From NCBI GenBank assembly GCA_025352125.1, contig JANXTZ010000081.1:98297-162296 (forward strand): a stretch of 64,000 nucleotides of DNA, given 5' to 3'. Both the position numbers and the translations under genes were made by a program. This DNA comes from Deinococcales bacterium (GTDB lineage Bacteria; Deinococcota; Deinococci; Deinococcales; JAAFIG01). Numbering within the stretch: the first letter of the stretch is position 1; each line of letters begins with the position of its first letter. Positions 26,689 to 35,475 of this stretch are shown here, in pieces. The notes under the pieces are model-generated. The model saw only the letters and a list, made by a program, of their open reading frames with translations, was not told where the DNA came from and did no database searches.

Positions 26689-27504
26689 ATGACAGCACCC
26701 GCAAATTTTAATGGCGCAACAGTTCTGGCACTCGAGAGCCGTCGTGCCAGCGACATGCAAACCCTGATCGAGGGTTTTGGCGGACTTGCCACGGTTGCGC
26801 CCAGCATTCGTGAAGTGCTGCTCGAGCACAATGCAGAATTGCTCGGGTTTGATGATGCGTTGGTGCAAAAAAACGTGACGGATTTGGTCTGCATGACGGG
26901 AGTTGGCACAAAATTCTTGTTGCGGCAATTGTCACCCGAAGCCATTGCCGCACTGAAAAACGTGAATTTGGTTTTGCGCAGCAACAAAGCTGTGGCTGTC
27001 TTGCGCGAACATGATCTGACCGGAACGCTGGTCAACGAACCGCACACCTGGCATGAGGTGCTCGGGTATTACCACAACATCGGCAAACTCGAGCAACGAC
27101 ACGTTTGGATTGCCGAATTTGGCGAGGACACGCCCAAAGCATTCGTCACCGCGCTCGAGAAACTTGGCGCGAGGGTTCATCTGCTGCCCGTCTACCGTTG
27201 GGCACTGCCCGAAGACACCGCGCCGCTCGAGCGAGCCGTGCGAGATGTGATTGCGGACAAATTTCAGTGGTTGTTGTTGACCAGTGGCGTGCAACTCTGG
27301 CACGCCGTGGATTTTGCCAGAACTTTGGGTTTGGTCACCGACTTCAAAACCGCCCTCGAGAAAGTCCGTATTGCCAGCATTGGACCCGCCTGCGACGAAG
27401 CGATCCTCGAGCTTGGATTTAAGCCGACCGTGCAAGCTCAACCGCACAAAATGGGTGTGCTGGTTCGGGTGGCAGCGCTGAAGCATTGGGAAATGTCAGT
27501 CTGA
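26689..27504 (+). CDS. hemD: Uroporphyrinogen-III synthase family protein
   Basis: Closes hydroxymethylbilane to uroporphyrinogen III, precursor of heme and siroheme. 271 aa, two-lobed HemD pattern: VLALESRRASDMQTLIEGFGG, TDLVCMTGVGTKFLLRQL, VRLLPVYRW-like VHLLPVYRWALPED, QWLLLTSGVQLWHAV and VRIASIGPACDEAILELGFKP. HemD is weakly conserved, but these segments are in the right order. Position after nirBD suggests it feeds siroheme to nitrite reductase, complementing cobA and the precorrin-2 dehydrogenase of the sulfur operon. It overlaps no gene and converges on the next one. Confidence 0.88.
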   Translation: MTAPANFNGATVLALESRRASDMQTLIEGFGGLATVAPSIREVLLEHNAELLGFDDALVQKNVTDLVCMTGVGTKFLLRQLSPEAIAALKNVNLVLRSNKAVAVLREHDLTGTLVNEPHTWHEVLGYYHNIGKLEQRHVWIAEFGEDTPKAFVTALEKLGARVHLLPVYRWALPEDTAPLERAVRDVIADKFQWLLLTSGVQLWHAVDFARTLGLVTDFKTALEKVRIASIGPACDEAILELGFKPTVQAQPHKMGVLVRVAALKHWEMSV

Positions 27505-27508
27505 ACAT

Positions 27509-28210
27509 TCATTTCAAACCCGCCAGCATTTCCTTCGCATTTTCCAAAGCGCGTTTCTCGAGATAATCATTCGCTTCGAGTTTCACGGCAAGCTCGAGTT
27601 GGTTTTTGGCTTGATTGCGGTATTTTTGCCCGTCCAATTTCAGCATGGCTTTGGCGTAAAACAAATGCACCACAATCGACTTTGGCGCGGTTCGCAGCGC
27701 ATTTTCAAACAACGAAAAAACTTGCTCGAGTTTCCCACCGTACAAGAATCCGACCCCTCGAGAGACAATCTCGGCGTGCCAGGAACCGAGCGCGATCATG
27801 GATTGAACGTGCTTGGCGTCAAGGGCAAGCGCTTTCTCAAAATTTTCACGGACGGTCACAGCCACACCCGAAGCGAAGGCATACGCCGCACCGCGCAAAA
27901 CGCCAAGTTGCCCAGCCGTCGATCCCAACTCGAAATAGGCGTCGGCATTTTGCGCATCAAGTTTGAGGGCTTTTTGAGCGTACTTTTCGGCTTGCTCGAG
28001 AATTGCCAAACGCGAATCTTTGGGTTGCTGGTTGGAAAATTCAAACAAACTTCTGGCAGCCAGGGCGTAACCCGCACTGCTCTCGAGCGTCAGGGCAACT
28101 TTGGCGGCTTCTGAAAACTTGCCGTCGTTGAACAAGGTTTTTGCATCCTCAAGCGAATTGGCTCCAAGTGCAATCCCAAGCATGAACAACAGTGTCATCA
28201 GAAGTTTCAT
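27509..28210 (-). CDS. Exported TPR-like protein
   Basis: A 233-residue protein with signal peptide (LLMTLLFMLGIALGANS). The mature part is made of helical hairpins resembling tetratricopeptide repeats: DAKTLFNDGKFSEAAKVAL, EQAEKYAQKALKLDAQNADAYFELG, RENFEKALALDAKHVQSMIALGSW, and a last one near FENALRTAPKSIVVHLFYAKA. Such proteins usually act as scaffolds in the envelope. No catalytic motif. TAAACT lies 6 nt before the ATG. Confidence 0.8.
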   Translation of the reverse strand: MKLLMTLLFMLGIALGANSLEDAKTLFNDGKFSEAAKVALTLESSAGYALAARSLFEFSNQQPKDSRLAILEQAEKYAQKALKLDAQNADAYFELGSTAGQLGVLRGAAYAFASGVAVTVRENFEKALALDAKHVQSMIALGSWHAEIVSRGVGFLYGGKLEQVFSLFENALRTAPKSIVVHLFYAKAMLKLDGQKYRNQAKNQLELAVKLEANDYLEKRALENAKEMLAGLK

Positions 28211-28216
28211 AACTCG

Positions 28217-28222
28217 AGTTTA
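28217..28222 (-). promoter_or_regulatory. -10 box TAAACT, leaderless start
   Basis: TAAACT, 6 nt (containing half a CTCGAG), then the ATG at 28210. No ribosome binding site. Confidence 0.6.
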
Positions 28223-28273
28223 AACAGTATTAATGGCTCAAAGATGAGATGCGCACGGTCAGGATTTACGTGG

Positions 28274-29059
28274 TCAAGAACTGGCGCTGGTGTAATTCTT
28301 GAGCGCAAATTTCCAGAACAACCTCGAGACGATCAACAACAATACCGCCACGCCCAAAGCGCCAATCGCAGTCTCGAGTTTCCCGCGTCCGATCAGCGCC
28401 TCGGCGGGAACGGTCGTGATGAACGCCACGGGAATCACGAAGGTGAACAAGATTCGTCCCCAACCCGGGAAGGCGGTGACTGGAAACTGTCCAGCGCGAA
28501 AAAATCCCCAGAACAATTCGGTAATATTTTCGACGCCAACCCACCAAAAGGCGGTGGTGCAAAGCATGAACCAGATTGAATAAATGGACGCAAACCCAGC
28601 CAGAATCAGCAACACCGCGATCAAAATGCCTGGACTTTGAACGCTCGAGAGTTTCAAACTGGCGTACACGATCAAACCCACGCCAATCAGCAAATCGGCA
28701 ACCCGTAAAATGTTGACATCGCGGCTCGAGATCAAAAATTGCGCGTCGAGCGGTTTTAAAAGTGTGAAATCCATGCTGCCAGTGCGCACACCCTCACCAA
28801 TTTTGTTCAGGTTTGGGTACAAGAACACGCCCATAAAACCTTCCATGAGGGTGAACACGCCGACAACCACGATGGCTTCGGTCTGATTCCACCCACCCAG
28901 GCTCGAGCCGCCAGCGATTAAGATTGAAAGTCCGAACAGGCTGCCGATGGCGGTCAGTAAGGAACCGATCAGGTTGACCACAAAATTGACGCGGTACTCG
29001 AGTTGTACGGCGATGCTCGCGCCGTAAAAAATTTTGATCAGTTGCCAGTGGCGGCTCAC
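28274..29059 (-). CDS. ABC-2 type transporter permease (second of pair)
   Basis: A 261-residue six-helix permease of the ABC-2 family that pairs with the next upstream gene. FYGASIAVQLEYRVNFVVNLIG and LTLMEGFMGVFLYPNLNKIG-like segments (VFTLMEGFMGVFLYPNLNKI) and GSMDFTLLKPLDAQFLISSR match this subfamily, where the last is the conserved loop after helix 2. GTG 29059 is chosen because it overlaps the preceding stop (GTGA); the open frame runs further but inside that gene. Substrate unknown; this three-gene set occurs in many Deinococci and Gram-positives as an exporter. Confidence 0.88.
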   Translation of the reverse strand: MSRHWQLIKIFYGASIAVQLEYRVNFVVNLIGSLLTAIGSLFGLSILIAGGSSLGGWNQTEAIVVVGVFTLMEGFMGVFLYPNLNKIGEGVRTGSMDFTLLKPLDAQFLISSRDVNILRVADLLIGVGLIVYASLKLSSVQSPGILIAVLLILAGFASIYSIWFMLCTTAFWWVGVENITELFWGFFRAGQFPVTAFPGWGRILFTFVIPVAFITTVPAEALIGRGKLETAIGALGVAVLLLIVSRLFWKFALKNYTSASS

Positions 29060-29892
29060 GCGCCCACCGCGCCGTATTTTTTGATGCCAAAACGCCATAA
29101 AATACTGCGCAGAATTCCAAAAGCCAGCACCCAAGCTAAGGTTATCAGCATGACGCGCCATGTCTCAGATGGGGTCAACGTGCCGGTTAAAATTTTTGCG
29201 GGGTAATAAACCATGTACGGAAACGGTGTCCACTCAACAACAGCCCGAATGGCGGGCGGGTAAAACTCGAGCGGGGCAAAACCGCCTGCCAGGAAGGTTT
29301 GCAAGACGTACAAGAATTCGTCGAAGGCGGTGGCGTTCTCGAACCAGAAGCTCAGTGTGCCAACGCAGCATTGCATTAAAAACCGAATCAGAAACGCCAG
29401 GTGAATGACCAGTAGAAACTCGAGCACATGCCAAACATCGGGGGTGAGTTTGGTGCCAGGAACAACGAAGGTTCCAGCAATCACGAACACCAGAATAAAA
29501 GGTCCTCGCACGAAACGTTCGGTGAAATGCCTGAAGACATGCTCCCAAAGCGGGTCGATTGGACGCAACAACCGAGATGAAAGTTCGCCTTGACGGATTT
29601 GAAAATTCATTTCCCAAGCCACCCACGCCACGGTCAGTTGTTGCGACACCCAGGCTGCCAGAAAGTATGCGGCAAAACTGGCGGCATCAAACTTCTCGAG
29701 CGTGCCGCCGTTCGCGCTGGCTTTGCCGATCCAGACGCTCATCATGATTAAGGGCACGACGCCCGAGAGCATCCAAATAAAAATTTCGGCACGGTACACG
29801 GTCATGTGCGCGAACCACAACGCGAACATGGTTCTGGATTTGCGCCACATGTTCTCGAGCAAACCCAGTTCAATTCTGGCTTCGGGTTTCAT
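29056..29892 (-). CDS. ABC-2 type transporter permease (first of pair)
   Basis: A 278-residue membrane protein with about six helices. WMLSGVVPLIMMSVWIG and the loop QIRQGELSSRLLRPIDPLWEH correspond to the GELSxxLLRPI motif of this ABC-2 subgroup. The ATG overlaps the ATPase stop by 4 bp and the stop overlaps the next gene, so all three are translated together. Probably exports a lipid- or glycan-like substrate, unproven. Confidence 0.88.
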   Translation of the reverse strand: MKPEARIELGLLENMWRKSRTMFALWFAHMTVYRAEIFIWMLSGVVPLIMMSVWIGKASANGGTLEKFDAASFAAYFLAAWVSQQLTVAWVAWEMNFQIRQGELSSRLLRPIDPLWEHVFRHFTERFVRGPFILVFVIAGTFVVPGTKLTPDVWHVLEFLLVIHLAFLIRFLMQCCVGTLSFWFENATAFDEFLYVLQTFLAGGFAPLEFYPPAIRAVVEWTPFPYMVYYPAKILTGTLTPSETWRVMLITLAWVLAFGILRSILWRFGIKKYGAVGA

Positions 29893-30869
29893 GATTTCAC
29901 CGTCTGGCTTTGGAACAACTGTCCAATGATTTCTTCAATGTCGGGGTCCTCTATCGTCACGTCAGCCACGGGAAGTTCGGAGAGCAGCCGCCCAGCAATT
30001 TTACTCGTCTCGAGGCGCGGCACGAGCAGTTCGGCGAACAAACCGTCCAGACTTTTGACCGGCGCGTAAGATTCCAGAATTTCTCGAGGGATGACTTTGG
30101 AAAGCTCGAGCTTGACAATTTTGGCAGGGCTGGAGCGTTCAATCAGCGCCGAGAGGTCGCCGTCAAAAATGATATGACCCTTGTCCACCACGATGATGCG
30201 TTTGCACAGCGCCGTGACATCTGCCATGTAATGCGAGGTCAGAATCACGGTGGCGTTAAAACGTTGGTTGTAAGCCGCGACAAATTCTCGGATTCGGACT
30301 TGCATGTTGACATCCAGACCAATGGTCGGTTCGTCCAGAAACAAGACTTTCGGACGGTGCAACAACGCCGCCGCGAGTTCGCATTTCATCCGCTCACCCA
30401 GGGAGAGTTTGCGCACCTGTTTTTTCAGGATGCCGTCCAAATCCAGCAATTCGGTAAATTCTTTCATGGTCGCGCGGTACTCGAGATCGGGAATTTCGTA
30501 AATCGCCTGATTGACCAAAAAACTGTCCGAGGCGGGCAAATCCCACAGCAACTGCTGCTTTTGTCCCATCACCAGCGTGATGGTTTTCAGAAAACTCGAG
30601 CGTCGTTCAAACGGCGTGAAGCCAGCGACTTTTGCCGTGCCAGCCGTCGGGTGCAGCAATCCCGCCAGCATTTTCAGGGTGGTGGTTTTGCCCGCGCCGT
30701 TCGCGCCCAGAAAGCCCACCATCTCACCCGCAGCAATCTTAAAACTGACACCATCGACGGCTTTGACGGTTTTGGTCTTGCGACTGAAAAACGACCTTAA
30801 ACTGCCCGCAATGCCAGGTTCTTTTTCATTGACCGTGTAATGTTTCTCGAGGTTGGCAACTTCAATCAT
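29889..30869 (-). CDS. ABC-2 exporter ATP-binding protein
   Basis: A 326-residue ATPase. Walker A GANGAGKTTTLKM, Q-loop VMGQKQQLLWDLPASDS, signature KLSLGERMKCELAAALLH, Walker B VLFLDEPTIGLDVNMQ, switch His LTSHYMADV. The N-terminal insert (NEKEPGIAGSLRSFFSRKTK) before VKAVDGVSF is characteristic of this exporter subfamily. The C-terminal 90 residues are an accessory domain. First gene of the three-gene unit; TAAACT lies 9 nt before the ATG. Confidence 0.93.
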   Translation of the reverse strand: MIEVANLEKHYTVNEKEPGIAGSLRSFFSRKTKTVKAVDGVSFKIAAGEMVGFLGANGAGKTTTLKMLAGLLHPTAGTAKVAGFTPFERRSSFLKTITLVMGQKQQLLWDLPASDSFLVNQAIYEIPDLEYRATMKEFTELLDLDGILKKQVRKLSLGERMKCELAAALLHRPKVLFLDEPTIGLDVNMQVRIREFVAAYNQRFNATVILTSHYMADVTALCKRIIVVDKGHIIFDGDLSALIERSSPAKIVKLELSKVIPREILESYAPVKSLDGLFAELLVPRLETSKIAGRLLSELPVADVTIEDPDIEEIIGQLFQSQTVKS

Positions 30870-30878
30870 GAATAAAAC

Positions 30879-30884
30879 AGTTTA
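30879..30884 (-). promoter_or_regulatory. Possible -10 box TAAACT for the ABC-2 operon
   Basis: TAAACT lies 9 nt upstream of the ATG at 30869, so the leader would be at most a few nucleotides. Confidence 0.4.
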
Positions 30885-31033
30885 ACTCGAGTGATGCTGG
30901 GCTGGCATGGGCAAATTGACGTATTAAAAGACGTATTAAAAGCTCAGTATTCAAATCTCGAGATTTATTTTTAGACTTGGGTTTGTTCGAGGCTTGTTGC
31001 GCGTTCGACAAGCACGTTCGAAAAACTTGTGGT

Positions 31034-31039
31034 TATACT
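31034..31039 (+). promoter_or_regulatory. Possible -10 box TATACT upstream of alpha-xylosidase
   Basis: TATACT lies 9 nt before the ATG at 31049. No -35 hexamer at the right distance and no ribosome binding site were seen, consistent with a short-leader or leaderless start. Confidence 0.4.
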
Positions 31040-31048
31040 CGCACCAAG

Positions 31049-33316
31049 ATGAAATTTTCCGATGGTGCTTGGTTGATGCAGCCTGGGATTCGCGCCGCGT
31101 ATCCCGCTGAGGGTTTGGAGGCGTCGTTCGCAAATGGCACGCTCGAGTTGTGCGCTCCGACGCGCCACATTCGACACCGTGGCGACACGCTCGAGGGTCC
31201 AATCTTGACGGTAAAATTATCCTCGCCGCTGGCGGATGTGATTCGGGTGCGGATCGAACATTTTACGGGAACCGAGGCTCGAGGACCACATTTTGCTGTA
31301 ACAAGCTCAAATGTGGTCCTCGAGCATGTCATTGCCCCTGAAATGGCGAGTCTGACCAGTGGTGCGTTGACCGCTCGAATCAACCGTCAGAACTGGTCTG
31401 TGGAGTTCCTGGCGAACGCTCAGGTGCTCACGCGCAGTCCGTCTCGAGGGATGGGGTTTATTCGCACCGAAAACGCTGGAAATTTTATGGTTGAACAGTT
31501 GACGCTGGGCGTCGGAGAGAACGTTTACGGTCTGGGCGAACGGTTCACGGCATTTGTCAAAAACGGTCAGCACGTCGATATCTGGAATCGAGACGGTGGC
31601 ACGGGCAGCGATCAGGCGTACAAGAACATCCCGTTTTACCTGACCAATCGCGGTTACGGCGTGTTCGTCAACCAGCCAGAACGCGTGGAATTCGAGGTCG
31701 CCACCGAAAAAGTGTCTCGAGTTCAGTTCAGTGTGGCTGGCGAATCGCTCGAGTATTTTCTGATTTACGGCGCGACGCCCAAGGAAATTCTGGGGAAGTA
31801 CACGGCATTGACGGGTCGCCCCGCGTTGCCGCCAGCTTGGACGTTTGGCTTGTGGTTGTCCACCTCGTTCACCACCAATTACGACGAGGCGACGGTGAAT
31901 GGTTTCTTGGATGGAATGAATGAGCGCGATTTGCCGTTATCCGTGTTTCATTTTGATTGTTTTTGGATGCGGGCGTTTCACTGGTGCGATTTTGAATGGG
32001 ACCCTGCGGTGTTTCCTGACCCCAAAGGCATGTTGACAAGGTTGCATGACCGTGGCTTAAAAGTCTGTGTTTGGATCAACCCCTACATTGCCCAGCGCTC
32101 CAAATTGTTTAACGAAGGTCAAGCTCGAGGATACTTACTCAAGCGCAAAGATGGCAGCGTTTGGCAGTGGGACATGTGGCAACCTGGCATGGCGATAGTC
32201 GATTTCACCAATCCCGCTGCCTGCACTTGGTACGCCTCGCACCTGACGCGTTTGATGGACATGGGCGTGGACAGTTTCAAAACCGATTTTGGAGAACGCA
32301 TTCCGACCCAGGATGTGCAATGGTTTGACGGCAGCGACCCTGCAAGAATGCACAATTATTACGCGTTCTTGTACAATCAAATCGTTTTCAACACGCTTCA
32401 AGCCCACAGCAATTCCGCCACAGTATTTGCCAGAAGCGCCACGGCGGGTTCACAACAATTTCCAGTCCACTGGGGCGGCGATTGCGACTCGAGTTTTGAG
32501 AGCATGGCGGAAAGTTTGCGCGGCGGTTTGTCGCTGTGCCTGTCAGGTTTTGGCTTTTGGTCGCATGACATTGGTGGTTTTGAGGGAATGCCACCGCTCG
32601 AGTTGTACAAGCGTTGGATTGCATTCGGCTTGCTCGGTTCGCACAGCCGTTTGCATGGCAGCACCTCGTACCGCGTGCCGTGGTTGTTCGATGATGAAGC
32701 TGTCGATGTGCTGCGGCATTTCACCAAACTCAAATACCGCCTCATGCCGTACCTGTTTCAGAAAGCCGTCGAGGCGCACGACACGGGCATCCCAATGATG
32801 CGAGCCATGATGCTCGAGTTTCCCAGCGACCCGATGTCTGACGGACTGGATCGGCAGTACATGCTTGGCGATGCGCTGCTGGTTGCGCCGGTGTTTCGCA
32901 GCGATGACACGGTCACGTATTACCTGCCGACAGGCACTTGGACTCAATTTTTGACGGGTTTGCCCGTCACTGGTGGGCGCTGGATCACGGAACAACACGA
33001 TTTTCTCAGCGTGCCATTGTTGGTGCGTCCAAACACATTGCTGGTTTTAGGCTCGAACATTGATCGCCCAGATTACGATTACGGCGCAATGCCAACGCTG
33101 GTCTTGTACGCCCTTGAGGATGGTGAAAGTGCCAGCGCGATTGTGCCGACCTTACCGGGCGAAACCGATTTTACAGTGAAGGCAACACGTCAAGGAGACA
33201 ATATCTCAATAAACCGTTTGGGGAATGCTCGAGCGTTTCAATTCAAAATTTCGGGTACGAACATTGACCAGCGAATCGACAAGGACCATCAAGAAATCAG
33301 ACTCGAGATTGCTTAA
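31049..33316 (+). CDS. yicI: Alpha-xylosidase, GH31 (YicI type)
   Basis: Releases alpha-1,6-linked xylose from the non-reducing end of xyloglucan oligosaccharides such as isoprimeverose. 755 aa, cytoplasmic. Collinear with E. coli YicI from the first residues (MKFSDGAWLMQPGIR) to the end. The nucleophile motif is FKTDFGERIPT (Asp413), diagnostic of YicI-type alpha-xylosidases; alpha-glucosidases have WxDMNE. The acid/base is Asp478 in VHWGGDCDSS. Also SGFGFWSHDIGGFEG and HSRLHGSTSYRVPW. ATG 31049 is chosen by homology; the frame is open 24 codons upstream. It converges on the lacI gene. CTCGAG density is normal here, unlike the transporter genes downstream. Confidence 0.95.
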   Translation: MKFSDGAWLMQPGIRAAYPAEGLEASFANGTLELCAPTRHIRHRGDTLEGPILTVKLSSPLADVIRVRIEHFTGTEARGPHFAVTSSNVVLEHVIAPEMASLTSGALTARINRQNWSVEFLANAQVLTRSPSRGMGFIRTENAGNFMVEQLTLGVGENVYGLGERFTAFVKNGQHVDIWNRDGGTGSDQAYKNIPFYLTNRGYGVFVNQPERVEFEVATEKVSRVQFSVAGESLEYFLIYGATPKEILGKYTALTGRPALPPAWTFGLWLSTSFTTNYDEATVNGFLDGMNERDLPLSVFHFDCFWMRAFHWCDFEWDPAVFPDPKGMLTRLHDRGLKVCVWINPYIAQRSKLFNEGQARGYLLKRKDGSVWQWDMWQPGMAIVDFTNPAACTWYASHLTRLMDMGVDSFKTDFGERIPTQDVQWFDGSDPARMHNYYAFLYNQIVFNTLQAHSNSATVFARSATAGSQQFPVHWGGDCDSSFESMAESLRGGLSLCLSGFGFWSHDIGGFEGMPPLELYKRWIAFGLLGSHSRLHGSTSYRVPWLFDDEAVDVLRHFTKLKYRLMPYLFQKAVEAHDTGIPMMRAMMLEFPSDPMSDGLDRQYMLGDALLVAPVFRSDDTVTYYLPTGTWTQFLTGLPVTGGRWITEQHDFLSVPLLVRPNTLLVLGSNIDRPDYDYGAMPTLVLYALEDGESASAIVPTLPGETDFTVKATRQGDNISINRLGNARAFQFKISGTNIDQRIDKDHQEIRLEIA

Positions 33317-33329
33317 AAAAGCCACGGCA

Positions 33330-34325
33330 TCAAGTGTTTTTTGGTGCGGCGGTGCTCTCTCGAGTCACCAGCTTGGCGGGTGCGAGGATTTGTTCGCAAA
33401 TCTCTTCGCCTGCCAGTTTTTTCAAGAGCAATTTGGTTGCAATTTGGCTCATGTCAAACAGTGGTATGTCCACCGAGGTCAGTTTGGGAATGCTCCACTC
33501 AGCCACCTGCGCGGTGGTGATCCCTATGACCGAACAATCGTCGGGAACACGAATGTTGTGGCTGTACAGGGAACGCAAAACACCAACGTGGCTGTGACCG
33601 GCGGCAAAAATGGCGGTCACGTTCGGCTCGAGCGTCAAGAGTTTTTCGGTGATACGATAACCATCTTCGACGTTCAGGCGCTGTCCTTCAAAAACGCTGG
33701 TGGCGACAAAATCATAGGTGGCTTGGGCGCGTTCAATACCGCGTTGCACGTAATACCTGTTCTCGAGCGTCGATGGTTCGGGCGCGATCAAGCCGATGCG
33801 CCGGTGTCCAAGTTTGACCAGATTCTCGAGCGCCACAAAAACGGCTTGCTCAAAGTCAAAATCGACTGAAGTCAGTCCAGTCAAGTTCTCGGTTCGTCCG
33901 AGCAGCACAAACGGGTATTTGCCCTCCCGCAGTGCCTCGATGCGTGGGTCGTTGTGGGTGGTTTCGATCAGGATCAGACCGTCCACAGTTTGATTGCGCA
34001 GCAATTGCACGGTCTGGTCGGCGCTCTGCCCGACAAAAATAGCCATGCTGTGATGGGCGGCACCGGCGGTGGCGCTGGTGGACATCAGCATTTCCATGCT
34101 CGAGGCGTCCCAGGTTGGCAGTTGTGGGGCGATCATGCCAATGCTGTAACTGCGGCTCTGGCGCAGGCGTTGCCCGAGGGCGCTGGCGCTGTAATCGAGT
34201 TCGGCGACCACCGCGATGACGCGTTGCCTGACCGAATCGGAAATGGATCGTTTGCCGTTGAGGGCGTAATGAACCGTACTTTGTGAAACTCCTGCGCGTG
34301 CCGCGACGTCTTTGATGGTTGCCAT
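33330..34325 (-). CDS. LacI family transcriptional repressor (glycan locus)
   Basis: A 331-residue regulator from ATG 34325 (GGAAAGG upstream). N-terminal helix-turn-helix ATIKDVAARAGVSQSTVHYALNGKRSIS, hinge helix near ASALGQRLRQSR, then a periplasmic-binding-protein-like sugar domain (SIGMIAPQLPTW to RESTAAPKNT). The recognition helix QSTVHYALN differs from the common ATVSRALN. It is divergent from the transporter operon and the gap contains a 22-bp perfect palindrome overlapping the promoter, the obvious target. Ligand is probably a sugar released from the imported oligosaccharide. Confidence 0.93.
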   Translation of the reverse strand: MATIKDVAARAGVSQSTVHYALNGKRSISDSVRQRVIAVVAELDYSASALGQRLRQSRSYSIGMIAPQLPTWDASSMEMLMSTSATAGAAHHSMAIFVGQSADQTVQLLRNQTVDGLILIETTHNDPRIEALREGKYPFVLLGRTENLTGLTSVDFDFEQAVFVALENLVKLGHRRIGLIAPEPSTLENRYYVQRGIERAQATYDFVATSVFEGQRLNVEDGYRITEKLLTLEPNVTAIFAAGHSHVGVLRSLYSHNIRVPDDCSVIGITTAQVAEWSIPKLTSVDIPLFDMSQIATKLLLKKLAGEEICEQILAPAKLVTRESTAAPKNT

Positions 34326-34385
34326 AATGCCTTTCCAGGAGTTTACCTTACCCCAGTGGCTTGGTGTGCTGTGATACCAAAACTG

Positions 34386-34415
34386 TTGACAATCGAATCG
34401 ATTCGATTGTAGGAT
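34386..34415 (+). promoter_or_regulatory. Promoter with embedded 22-bp palindromic LacI-type operator
   Basis: TTGACA (34386-34391) and TAGGAT (34410-34415) with an 18-bp spacer. The perfect palindrome ACAATCGAATC/GATTCGATTGT occupies 34389-34410, starting inside the -35 and ending at the -10. Repressor binding would exclude RNA polymerase. It has the central CG typical of LacI-family operators. It controls the plus-strand transporter genes and possibly the divergent repressor gene. Confidence 0.8.
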
Positions 34416-34503
34416 ATATTCACATTCAAATGCAACCTGGCTCACGCCCACGCCCCGCACTCGAGGCTTCACTTTCGCAGCACTTCACGTTTTTAGGTGA
34501 TTG

Positions 34504-35475
34504 ATGAATAGCGTAACCAGCAACCAAAGCAACGCCTCACTCGAGCCTAGCCTGCCGCGCCGCAATACCCGCGCTCGGTTCTGGAAAACATTCCTCGATC
34601 AGCGGTATCTGTACCTGATGTCCGCACCGTTTGCCTTGATGGTCTTGGTTTTCAATTACGTGCCGATTTGGGGCTGGATCATGGCATTCCAAAAATACCG
34701 CATCGGCAAGCCATTCTGGGCGCAAGAATGGGTGGGTTTTCAACAGTTCGTGCTGCTGTTTCAAGATGATCGGTTTTACAATGCGCTCTGGAACACCCTG
34801 GCGATGAGCTGCATGGGCTTGGTGGTCGGTTTTACCATTCCAATTGTTTTTGCACTGCTGTTAAATGAACTGAGCAACGGTGTTTTCAAGCGTTTTGTGC
34901 AAACTGTTTCTTACTTGCCGCACTTCGTTTCCTGGGTGGTGGTTGCAGGCATCGTTTACAAAATGCTTTCCACCGATGACGGCGCGATCAATCAATTGCT
35001 ACAGTTTTTTGGACAGCAACCCGTGCAATTCATGGCAAAGAACGAATATTTCTGGGGCATTGTCACCGTTTCAGACCTCTGGAAAGAACTCGGTTGGAAC
35101 ACCATCATCTACCTTGCCGCCATGACCGCCATCGACACCGAACAATACGATGCCGCTCGGGTGGACGGGGCTGACCGTTGGCAATTGATGTGGCACATCA
35201 CCCTGCCTGGAATCAGTCGAGTCATCATGGTGCTGCTTGTTTTGGCCATAGGGCATTTGATTGCCATTGGCTTTGAAAAACAATTGTTGTTGGGCAATCC
35301 AATGGTCAAAGACGCCTCACAGGTGCTCGATTTGTACGCCCTCAATTACGGTTTGGGTGCCAATAATTTCTCTTTCGGTACGGCAATCAGCGTCATCAAC
35401 TCGGTGGTGGGGGTCATTTTGCTTTTTGGCACGAATGCTTTTTTCAAGTGGCGCACCGGTGAGAGTGTCCTATGA
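34504..35475 (+). CDS. Oligosaccharide ABC transporter permease, LplB type
   Basis: A 323-residue permease with six helices of the LplB/YteP class found in importers for complex plant glycan oligomers. DQRYLYLMSAPFALMVLVFNYVPIWGW is the conserved start, and the EAA-type loop is EQYDAARVDGADRWQLMWHITLPG. AGGTGA lies before ATG 34504. The stop overlaps the next permease by ATGA. Only one CTCGAG, near its 5' end. Confidence 0.93.
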   Translation: MNSVTSNQSNASLEPSLPRRNTRARFWKTFLDQRYLYLMSAPFALMVLVFNYVPIWGWIMAFQKYRIGKPFWAQEWVGFQQFVLLFQDDRFYNALWNTLAMSCMGLVVGFTIPIVFALLLNELSNGVFKRFVQTVSYLPHFVSWVVVAGIVYKMLSTDDGAINQLLQFFGQQPVQFMAKNEYFWGIVTVSDLWKELGWNTIIYLAAMTAIDTEQYDAARVDGADRWQLMWHITLPGISRVIMVLLVLAIGHLIAIGFEKQLLLGNPMVKDASQVLDLYALNYGLGANNFSFGTAISVINSVVGVILLFGTNAFFKWRTGESVL

